Below, one piece after another: positions 14,098 to 20,669 of a stretch of 24,958 nt of DNA. The notes under the pieces are model-generated. The model was not told the DNA's origin. It did no database searches and was given only the letters and a program-made list of their open reading frames with translations. Origin of the DNA: DATJPD01 sp036394195 (GTDB lineage: Bacteria > Pseudomonadota > Alphaproteobacteria > CACIAM-22H2). Position numbers and translations under genes: made by a program. The number at the start of each line of letters is the position of its first letter. Within the stretch, counting starts at the first letter, position 1. The DNA is taken from assembly GCA_036394195.1 (NCBI GenBank), contig DASWFO010000191.1:1-24958 (forward strand). The letters are read 5' to 3'.

Positions 14098-14948
14098 TGC
14101 CCCAAGGTCCCGTCGAAGTGCTCCGCCCCAAGGGCGAGCCGCTCCCGCTCGTCTACGACAGCCCGCATTCGGGCTCGGACTACCCGGCGGATTTCCGGCA
14201 TGCCATCGACCGCATGGTGCTGCGGCGCTCGGAAGACGCGCATATCGACGAGCTCTATGCGCACGTCGTGAATCGCGGTGCCGTTCTCCTCCACGCGCTG
14301 TTCCCGCGCTGCTACATCGACGCAAACCGGTCGACGGAGGACATCGACACGGCGCTGATCGTCGGAGCGTGGCCATCCGCGGTCGCCCCGTCGCGCAAGG
14401 CCGCGAACGGCAAGGGACTGATCTGGCGCCAGATCGGATCGCACGGCGACATCTACAAAGAACGCCTCACGGTGGCCGAGGTCACGGCGCGGATCGAGCG
14501 CTACTGGCAGCCGTACCACCGGACCATCTCGCAGCTCCTCGACGCCGGGCACGCGCGCTTCGGCGTTGTCTACCACGTGAACTGTCATTCGATGGGCTCG
14601 CGCGGCGACCGGACCACGGAGGACGGCGCGGTCGAACGGCCGGATTTCGTCATCGGCGACCGCGACGGAACGACCTGCGAGAAACGGTTCACCGAGCTCG
14701 TCGTCGAAACGCTGCGGGCTCAGGGCTTCAGCTGCGCGGTCAACGATCCGTACAAAGGCGTGGAGCTCGTGCGGCGCTACTCGAACCCGTCGGCCGGCCG
14801 CCATTCGATCCAGATCGAGCTGAAGCGCGGCCGCTACATGGACGAGAAAACCATCGAGAAGAGTGCCGAGTACGATCGCACCCAGGCCGCGCTACGCCGC
14901 CTCACCGACGCCATCGCCGATTACGTGAGCGGGCGGATCGGCGCCTAG
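14097..14948 (+). CDS. N-formylglutamate amidohydrolase family protein
   Basis: A 283-residue FGase (HutG-type) metalloenzyme. Motifs seen are YDSPHSGSDYP near the N-terminus, YIDANRS..DIDTAL, YKERLTVAEVTARI, HVNCHSMGS with metal-binding His, and QIELKRGRYMDE. Family members hydrolyse N-formyl-L-glutamate to formate and glutamate in histidine breakdown, but many lie outside hut clusters with unknown substrates, and no hutH/U/I gene is seen here. ATG 14097 overlaps the preceding TGA; GTG 14094 is the alternative and adds one residue. It ends 12 bases before the convergent histidine kinase gene. Confidence 0.9.
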   Translation: MPQGPVEVLRPKGEPLPLVYDSPHSGSDYPADFRHAIDRMVLRRSEDAHIDELYAHVVNRGAVLLHALFPRCYIDANRSTEDIDTALIVGAWPSAVAPSRKAANGKGLIWRQIGSHGDIYKERLTVAEVTARIERYWQPYHRTISQLLDAGHARFGVVYHVNCHSMGSRGDRTTEDGAVERPDFVIGDRDGTTCEKRFTELVVETLRAQGFSCAVNDPYKGVELVRRYSNPSAGRHSIQIELKRGRYMDEKTIEKSAEYDRTQAALRRLTDAIADYVSGRIGA

Positions 14949-14960
14949 TCCGCCGACCGC

Positions 14961-16901
14961 TTATTGCCCGGCGCCGATGGCCTGCTGCGGCAGCATCGAG
15001 CCTTCGCCGTCGTCCGACCGCGGGAACCTGACGGTCACCTTGGTGCCCCGGCCCGGCGCGCTTTCGATGTCCATCCGGCCGGCGTGCAGTTCGACGAACG
15101 CGGCGGTCAGCGGCAAGCCCAGGCCGGTCCCCTGGTATTTTCGAGACAGCGCGGTTTCGACCTGGCCGAACGGGGTCATGGCGAGCTTGAGGTCCTCCGC
15201 GGACATGCCGATGCCGGTATCGACGATCTGAACCTCGATGTCCCCCCAGGCGGCGTTGGAGGCACGGAGAGACACGGAGCTGCCCGCCTTCGTGAACTTC
15301 ACCGCGTTGGACAGCAGGTTGAGGATGATCTGGCGCAGCCTCGCCGGCTCGCCCTGGACCACCAGCGGCGTCTCGGGCCGGTCGACGATGAAGCGAATCT
15401 GGGCTTGCGTGCACTGGGTGCGCATCATCATCGCGCACTCGTCGACGATCCCGCACAAATCGACCGATTCCAGCGTCAGCTCCAGCTTGCCGGCCTCGCT
15501 CTTGGCAAGGTCGAGCACGCCGCTGATGATCCCCAGCAAGTGCTTTCCGCTGTGCAGAATATCGCCCGCGTATTCCACGTATCTGGGATTGCCGACGACG
15601 CCGAAATGCTGCCCGGTGATGAGTTCGGAAAATCCGATGATCGCGTTCAACGGCGTCCGCAGCTCGTGGCTCATGTTGGCAAGGAAGTTCGTCTTCGCCG
15701 TGCTTGCCACTTCAGCCTGCAGCTTCGCCTCTTTGAAGATCTCTTCGCGTTCCTTGATCTCCGTGAAGTCGCTGAGGAACAGGATAAAGCCGCCATCGGT
15801 CGTCTCGCTGCGGCTGAACCGGATCCAGCGCCCATCCGGCATCTGGTATTCGCCAACCGAGAAATGGTCGTGAGCAGGACCGTAGTCGGTCCCTAGGGGG
15901 CCCCCCTCGCCCATATCCGGGCGCCAGACATACGCAAGCCGAAGCTGTGCGAATGCGGTGGCGAAGTTCTCGCCCTCGACCATGTACGGGCCGAGCTCGG
16001 GACAGAATTTCGGCACTTGGCTGTTGGCAATGACGATCTTGCCTTTGCCGTCGACGAGCACCACACCCTCGCGCGAGCTTTCGAGCGCGTCGACCAGGCG
16101 TCTCTGCGCCGATCGCCGCTCGGCCACCTCCCGCTCCATCATCGCCCGAACGTTGTCCTGCATCACCGTCATCGAATGCAGCAGAATGCCGGTCTCGTCC
16201 CTCCCGCCGCCGGGGATCGGCGTCTGCAGCTCGCCGCCGGCGATGCGGTCGGCGACCTTGGCGGCCGCCGAGAGCGGTCGGATGATGCGCCGCGCGAGCA
16301 GCCAGGTGATGGCGGCCGACAGCAGCAGAGCCATGACCAGGGCCCCAATGCTTGTGTATTTGAAATACGACACCGACCAAACGGCCTTGCGGCGATCGAT
16401 GAAGCTGTAATCGGCCGTCAACTCGATGAGCACATCGAAGCGGTCGATGATCCGGGTCCCCAGGGCCGTGAGATCGGCGTCGACATGAGCCCGTTCGGCC
16501 CCGCGCTGCCGCTCGACCCACTGTTCGACCAGGCCCCTGATCTCCATGATGACCGCGCGCTGCTTGTCGGACACGGCGCGTTTTTCGACCACGTCAAGGT
16601 CCTCGGACAGGCTCTCGGCGAGGGTCTCTATGGCGCCATCGACGTCTGTCCGCTCGGCGTCGGGAACGATCGCCCGGCGCAACGACTCATTGTTCATTTG
16701 AGCGAAGGTGAGGCTGGCCGAGCGGGCGAAATTGATCGCCATGAGCGAGCCGTCATACGTGTCGACGACGATTTTGCCCGCAGCCGAAAGGACATAGAAC
16801 CCATAGGCACCGAGCGCGCCGGTGATCAGACCCATCGCCACAAATGCGACGAAGATCTTGGCTCCGATCGAATGCCTTCTGGACAGCGATGGATTTGCCA
16901 C
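14961..16901 (-). CDS. Transmembrane PAS sensor histidine kinase
   Basis: A 646-residue inner-membrane kinase. TM1 is at about 16-39, a helical periplasmic domain at 40-183, TM2 at 184-203, HAMP at 204-256, a PAS-like domain at 270-385, HisKA with phospho-acceptor His412 in SHELRTPLNAIIGF, and HATPase with the N box NLLSNAVKFT, DTGIGM, an FGQ motif and GTGLGL. There is no receiver domain and no adjacent response regulator. GTG 16901 is chosen because GAAGG lies 7 bases upstream and the protein then starts just before TM1; TTG codons further up (16964, 16919) are poorer. The gene lies 140 bases after the cupredoxin gene on the same strand, so it may be cotranscribed with the heme/copper genes or have its own promoter. 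The periplasmic ligand is unknown. Confidence 0.93.
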   Translation of the reverse strand: MANPSLSRRHSIGAKIFVAFVAMGLITGALGAYGFYVLSAAGKIVVDTYDGSLMAINFARSASLTFAQMNNESLRRAIVPDAERTDVDGAIETLAESLSEDLDVVEKRAVSDKQRAVIMEIRGLVEQWVERQRGAERAHVDADLTALGTRIIDRFDVLIELTADYSFIDRRKAVWSVSYFKYTSIGALVMALLLSAAITWLLARRIIRPLSAAAKVADRIAGGELQTPIPGGGRDETGILLHSMTVMQDNVRAMMEREVAERRSAQRRLVDALESSREGVVLVDGKGKIVIANSQVPKFCPELGPYMVEGENFATAFAQLRLAYVWRPDMGEGGPLGTDYGPAHDHFSVGEYQMPDGRWIRFSRSETTDGGFILFLSDFTEIKEREEIFKEAKLQAEVASTAKTNFLANMSHELRTPLNAIIGFSELITGQHFGVVGNPRYVEYAGDILHSGKHLLGIISGVLDLAKSEAGKLELTLESVDLCGIVDECAMMMRTQCTQAQIRFIVDRPETPLVVQGEPARLRQIILNLLSNAVKFTKAGSSVSLRASNAAWGDIEVQIVDTGIGMSAEDLKLAMTPFGQVETALSRKYQGTGLGLPLTAAFVELHAGRMDIESAPGRGTKVTVRFPRSDDGEGSMLPQQAIGAGQ

Positions 16902-17041
16902 GGGTTGACCTTCGTGCAACCGACGCTCGTACAAGAAATTTACTCCCTCGATCCCGGGGAGCAAACGCCTAATGTTGGTAAAGGTTAAGATCGAATGCGG
17001 GCTTGCGTCGCCCGTCCACGGCGCCGCGGCCCGCGCCGGGT

Positions 17042-17428
17042 TTAGTTAACATTAACAAGCAGCTGCATTTTTGGATGAATGTGACAGTGGACCTCGAAAT
17101 TTCCGGGGACGCTGAACTTGATGTTGATCGTGTCGCCCGGCGACGATTCCGCCGTGTCGAAATTGAAGCTGCTCGATTCCACGAACACCTGATGGATGAA
17201 CTCATCGTGGTTGCCGAATTGCACGGTGTCGCCGACGGCAATCGTGATCCGCTTGAAGTTGAAGGACCGGTTCTTCTGAACGATCGGATGATTGTCGGCG
17301 GCATAGACGACACCGGCGATGTGCCAGCCCGCGATGACGGCCGCAACGAAGACCGGCAGCCGCATCCCGCCCCCCGACAGCACGGCGACGATCCGTCGCC
17401 CGATGGCCGCTAAGTTGTCCACGGTCAT
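17042..17428 (-). CDS. Exported cupredoxin (plastocyanin-like, type 1 copper)
   Basis: A 128-residue protein with a hydrophobic export signal (VFVAAVIAGWHIAGVVYA, cleavage near residue 43) and one cupredoxin domain. Type 1 copper ligands are visible as His79 (FIHQVF) plus Cys115, His118 and Met121 in HCHIHPKM. Such proteins carry single electrons in the periplasm; the family is often annotated as methylamine utilization protein. ATG 17428 overlaps the stop of the hemoglobin gene (ATGA). An internal ATG at 17365 would give a more conventional signal peptide and cannot be excluded. Coupling to an exported globin suggests the two share a redox function. Confidence 0.87.
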   Translation of the reverse strand: MTVDNLAAIGRRIVAVLSGGGMRLPVFVAAVIAGWHIAGVVYAADNHPIVQKNRSFNFKRITIAVGDTVQFGNHDEFIHQVFVESSSFNFDTAESSPGDTINIKFSVPGNFEVHCHIHPKMQLLVNVN

Positions 17429-17859
17429 CGTGTGACGATGTCGCGCTCCATCGGCGCCAACAGCACAATGAGCCGGTTCTGCGTCCAGAACGGAATCTTG
17501 TATTTGTCCATGGCCTCCTGGAGGCCTTCGACGAGCGCGTTGAATTCCTTCTGGTTCAGGTGCAGCCCCTTGTGCGACTCATACATGTTGCGCCCCTTGT
17601 ACTGGAAGGGACCGCCGGTGAGCTCGCATATCTGATCGGTGAGAAGCCGCTTGAACCGCACGAGGTTGATGTTGTCGAACGTGTCCTTGATGCGCTCGTC
17701 CGCGACCCAGCGGTCGGTGGCGTCGTCGACGATCTTGGTGATGACGTCTCGCCCGCCGAATGAGCGGTACAACTCATCGTCGGCCGCCGCCCCATGGATC
17801 CACGGACCCGCCGCCGCCAGGAGGGCCGCGAGAAGCAGTATTCGAAGAGATGCGATCAT
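17425..17859 (-). CDS. Exported group-1 truncated hemoglobin
   Basis: A 144-residue protein with a clear signal peptide (LRILLLAALLAAAGPWIHGAAA, cleavage near residue 26) followed by a Bac_globin domain. It shows YRSFGGRDVI, a helix B/C region ending in ERIKDTF, ELTGGPFQYKGRNM, proximal His96 in YESHKGL, and a helix-H end. The length and GG motifs fit group 1 (GlbN). The usual helix-B Phe-Tyr pair reads Ala-Thr (DDATDRW), so the B10 Tyr that holds bound O2 appears to be missing. Most truncated hemoglobins are cytoplasmic; a periplasmic one is uncommon. GGAAGG lies 8 bases upstream of ATG 17859. It is flanked by DUF3034 (33-base gap) and the coupled cupredoxin gene. Roles in NO, O2 or electron transfer are inference. 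Confidence 0.88.
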   Translation of the reverse strand: MIASLRILLLAALLAAAGPWIHGAAADDELYRSFGGRDVITKIVDDATDRWVADERIKDTFDNINLVRFKRLLTDQICELTGGPFQYKGRNMYESHKGLHLNQKEFNALVEGLQEAMDKYKIPFWTQNRLIVLLAPMERDIVTR

Positions 17860-17892
17860 GTGTCTGCCTTCCGATGAGTGGATGTCGCCGGA

Positions 17893-18828
17893 TCAGAAGC
17901 CGACTTGCAGCGAGAAATATGCGCCGCGCTGATTCTTCTGCGTCGCGATGTCGCCGAGGTCGAGATAGGCGAGCGTGGCGGACAGGTTCTTGTTGAAGAA
18001 ATAGGCGAGAAACACGTCGAACGCGTTCCCCTCGTTGGCGGCGCTGAGGTTGTTCGGCTTCGTCCGGTATTCGGCACCCACCGCGGCCTCGCGGGTCACG
18101 AAGAACGCCGCGGACCCCTCGTACTGAAGCTGGTAGGTGTCGTGCCTGTCGCCGCCGAAGCCGAGGATGCCGTACTGATTTGCCTTGGTCTCGCGAAGGG
18201 TGACGTTCAGTAGCAGGCTCTGCCCCAGGAAGACTTTCGTGGCCGACAGGTAATAATCGACGCCCCGGTCGTGCTTGGCGCCGATCGCGCGCAGCTGCGC
18301 CCCGCGGTCGTTCACCTTGTATTGGAGGCCCGCGGCGATCTGCGGCAGCAGGCTGTCCTGATCGTAGACCGCGTCGCCCAGCAGCCTGACCTTGGCGCCG
18401 TAGATATCCTGATCGAACGTGTAGCCCTTGCCGAAGCCGAGCTTTGCGCCAGTCTGCTGGGTGTTGAACTCCTGGTGCGTGGCCGACAGCTCGACGCGAT
18501 CGAAGAGACCTAGCGCCACGCCGCCGCTCTGAATCTGGAAGTCGGACAGCGTGATGTAGGTGTAATGAGCGCTGGCACCGATCGCGTCGCGCGTGCCGTA
18601 GCCGGTAATCACCGCCCACGGCACGAGGCCGCCGCCGGCGGCCCCTTCCAACTGCGTCACGCCGCCGGTGCCGAGCAGCTTGCCGCTGTCGAACAGGTCC
18701 GGTTTGGGCTCGCGCGGTTTCGCCTCTTCGGCCGGCTCATCGGCGGGTTCTGCCGCCTCTTCGGCCCAGGCGGCCGAAGCGCCCAGAAGAAACACCGACA
18801 GCAAGAGAAGCGCACAAGATCTGCGCAT
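17893..18828 (-). CDS. DUF3034 family outer-membrane-like protein
   Basis: A 311-residue exported protein. The signal peptide is residues 1-22 (MRRSCALLLL...AAWA). An acidic, Ala/Pro/Glu-rich linker follows, then the DUF3034 signature GKLLGTGGVTQLEGAAGGGLVPWAVI. The rest is alternating beta-strand sequence (YTYITLSDFQIQSGGVALGLF, VELSATHQEF, and others) ending in YFSLQVGF. A terminal aromatic Phe is the hallmark of BAM-assembled beta-barrels. Function of the family is unknown. ATG 18828 follows AGGGGGAT; an upstream in-frame start (18855) is less likely. It is the first gene of the leftward series with truncated hemoglobin, cupredoxin and histidine kinase. Confidence 0.85.
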   Translation of the reverse strand: MRRSCALLLLSVFLLGASAAWAEEAAEPADEPAEEAKPREPKPDLFDSGKLLGTGGVTQLEGAAGGGLVPWAVITGYGTRDAIGASAHYTYITLSDFQIQSGGVALGLFDRVELSATHQEFNTQQTGAKLGFGKGYTFDQDIYGAKVRLLGDAVYDQDSLLPQIAAGLQYKVNDRGAQLRAIGAKHDRGVDYYLSATKVFLGQSLLLNVTLRETKANQYGILGFGGDRHDTYQLQYEGSAAFFVTREAAVGAEYRTKPNNLSAANEGNAFDVFLAYFFNKNLSATLAYLDLGDIATQKNQRGAYFSLQVGF

Positions 18829-18887
18829 ATCGATCCCCCTTATTGGTCCCGCCAAAGACCGGATTTACCTAAAATGCCCCTGAAATT

Positions 18888-18899
18888 ACTTCCTGAAGT
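18888..18899. promoter_or_regulatory. Small palindrome ACTTC-CT-GAAGT in the divergent promoter region
   Basis: Perfect 5-base arms lie within the 247-bp gap between DUF3034 (leftward) and the alcohol dehydrogenase (rightward). It overlaps two CCTGAA copies (18879 and 18892) 13 bases apart. AT-rich sequence at 18930-18970 could hold the promoters, but no clear -35/-10 pair was found. This is a low-confidence operator candidate. Confidence 0.22.
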
Positions 18900-19075
18900 C
18901 CGTGTGTCGTATCGGATAGTCCTTAAGGCCGTGTAAAAAAATATGCGTCTCTTTTTGAGATTTCTTGAGGAAAAAGGACGTCCGGGCGGCTGACGCCGCC
19001 GCGCCCCGGCGCGCGAGCGTCCGGCGCGGATTTGGATTTATATTGGTCCCGAAGGGCTTCCGGAGGTCGTCGCGC

Positions 19076-20173
19076 ATGAAGATGCAGGCCGCGGTCTTTC
19101 GCCAGGTGCACGCGCCGCTCACGATCGAGCCGGTCGACATCGACCTGCCGCTGGCGCGCGAGGTCCTGGTGCGCACCGTCGCCACTGGCGTGTGCCACAG
19201 CGACCTGCACGTCGTCGACGGGCTCGGACGGTTCCCGCTCGACCGGCCCTATGTGCTCGGCCACGAGGGAGCCGGCATCGTCGAGGCGGTCGGTCCGGAC
19301 GTCGCCACGCTCCGTCCTGGCGACCACGTTGTGGCGTGTCTGTCCGGGTTTTGCGGTGCCTGTTCGCAATGCCTGAGCGGCCACCCGAACCTGTGCACCG
19401 GCGGCTTGGTGGCGCGCTCCGAAACGGCACCGCCGCGGCTGTCGCAGAATGGCGAGCGCTTCCGCCAGTTCCTCGGCATCTCGAGCTACGCCGAGCGCAT
19501 GCTGCTGCATGAGAATTCGGTGGTGAAGATCGACCCCGACCTGCCGCTCGACCGCGCAGCCCTCGTCGGCTGCGGCGTGCTCACCGGCGTTGGTGCGGCG
19601 TTGCGCAGCGCTGGTCTCCAGGCCGGGCAGACCGCGGCCGTGTTCGGCTGCGGCGGCGTCGGCCTGTCGATTATCCAGGGTGCCCGCATCGCCGGCGCGC
19701 GCCAGATCATCGCCGTCGACGTGGTTGCGGCAAAGCTCGAGCTCGCGAAACGCGTCGGCGCCACCCATGCCGTGGATTCGAGCCGGGACGACCCGGTCAA
19801 GGCGGTCCGGGCACTCACCGGCGGCGCCGGCGTCGATCACGCCTTCGAAGCGGTCGGGATCGCGAAGCTCTGCCGGCAGGCGATCGAGAGCCTGGCGATC
19901 CGCGGCACCGCGACCATCGTCGGCGTGCTGCCGCCCGACGCCACGATCGAGTTTCCGTGGATGGCGATCCGGCCCGAATGCAAGGTCCAAACCTCGCGGA
20001 TGGGGTCGAACCGCTTCCGGCTCGACATTCCGCTCTATCTCGACTTCTACCGGCAGGGCAAGCTGCTGCTCGACGACATGATCACCAAGCGCGGCCGGCT
20101 CGGCGACATCAACGAGGCGTTCCGCGCTATGAAATCAGGCGAAGTCGCCCGCACGGTGCTGACGTTCGATTAA
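19076..20173 (+). CDS. Zinc-dependent alcohol dehydrogenase (MDR superfamily)
   Basis: A 365-residue cytoplasmic dehydrogenase oxidising an alcohol with NAD(P)+. Catalytic zinc ligands are Cys40 (GVCHSD) and His63-Glu64 (GHEGAG). The structural zinc lobe has four Cys at 93, 96, 99 and 107 (CGACSQCLSGHPNLC). The Rossmann motif is AAVFGCGGVGLSIIQGA. The insertion after the lobe (TGGLVARSETAPPRLSQNG) and the length fit the class III/long-chain group. ATG 19076 has CGGAGG 9 bases upstream; the longer ORF upstream is not supported. It is transcribed away from the DUF3034 group and followed by a terminator-like stem. The alcohol is unknown. Confidence 0.93.
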   Translation: MKMQAAVFRQVHAPLTIEPVDIDLPLAREVLVRTVATGVCHSDLHVVDGLGRFPLDRPYVLGHEGAGIVEAVGPDVATLRPGDHVVACLSGFCGACSQCLSGHPNLCTGGLVARSETAPPRLSQNGERFRQFLGISSYAERMLLHENSVVKIDPDLPLDRAALVGCGVLTGVGAALRSAGLQAGQTAAVFGCGGVGLSIIQGARIAGARQIIAVDVVAAKLELAKRVGATHAVDSSRDDPVKAVRALTGGAGVDHAFEAVGIAKLCRQAIESLAIRGTATIVGVLPPDATIEFPWMAIRPECKVQTSRMGSNRFRLDIPLYLDFYRQGKLLLDDMITKRGRLGDINEAFRAMKSGEVARTVLTFD

Positions 20174-20208
20174 TGCCGATGACGCGGCCTGTGCGGCTGA
20201 AAAGCGAA

Positions 20209-20234
20209 CCCCGTCGGCCGAAGCCGACGGGGTC
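20209..20234 (-). terminator. Intrinsic terminator between convergent genes
   Basis: A perfect 11-base stem (ACCCCGTCGGC at 20209-20219 and its complement at 20224-20234) closes a CGAA/TTCG tetraloop. On the minus strand it is followed by TCGCTTTTC, giving the U-rich tail expected of a terminator for the small exported-protein gene. It may also stop the alcohol dehydrogenase transcript from the other side, though that side lacks a T-run. Confidence 0.65.
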
Positions 20235-20258
20235 ACGTGTCAGCGGTCACGGAAGTGG

Positions 20259-20525
20259 TCAGTGGTTCGTGGCCCTGAGGTTATGCGGGTTCATATCGGG
20301 ATCCATCGGATCCGTCGCGTTCGGCACCTGCGCCACGCCATTCTTGGCCGCCGCATCGACGCTGGCCTGGTTTGGGGCCTGCTGATACGCGGGCGGCGCC
20401 TGCACCGGATCCGGCGTATTGGCGAAGGTCTGCGGCGGATAATGGGAGGCGAACGCCGGTCCTGCGGCCACGAGTGGAGCGGCCAAGAGTGACAGGGCGG
20501 TCGCCAGCATGAGAATCTTACGCAT
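20259..20525 (-). CDS. Small exported hypothetical protein
   Basis: An 88-residue protein with a strong signal peptide (MRKILMLATALSLLAAPLVAAGPAFA, cleavage near residue 26). The mature part of about 60 residues is rich in Pro, Ala, Asn and Gln (YPPQTFANTPDPVQAPPAY...), has no Cys, and is probably unstructured. I do not recognise a family. AGGAGA lies upstream of ATG 20525; the longer in-frame start (20561) has no such site. It has its own regulatory region, with an 11-bp-phased array at 20599-20638, and its own terminator, so it is a monocistronic, regulated gene. Confidence 0.75.
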   Translation of the reverse strand: MRKILMLATALSLLAAPLVAAGPAFASHYPPQTFANTPDPVQAPPAYQQAPNQASVDAAAKNGVAQVPNATDPMDPDMNPHNLRATNH

Positions 20526-20598
20526 GACATGTCTCCTGAATAAAGCGAGGCGCGAAGACAATTCTTCGTTGAGCCTGAGGGAGACGTGGGGATGCTTG

Positions 20599-20638
20599 CT
20601 GACACGCGCATGACACCCCGCTGACGGCTGCCTGACAC
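20599..20638 (-). promoter_or_regulatory. Four-unit 11-bp direct-repeat array resembling a Pho box
   Basis: Read on the minus strand, four units GTGTCAG, CCGTCAG, GTGTCAT and GTGTCAG start exactly 11 bases apart (plus-strand positions 20632, 20621, 20610, 20599), each with a 4-base spacer. The E. coli Pho box is two CTGTCAT units with the same 7+4 arrangement. The array lies 74 bases upstream of the small exported-protein gene and in its orientation. PhoB or another OmpR-family regulator is the natural candidate. Confidence 0.6.
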
Positions 20639-20669
20639 CCGCCGCCGCGACACCACGCGGTTGCTGGAA

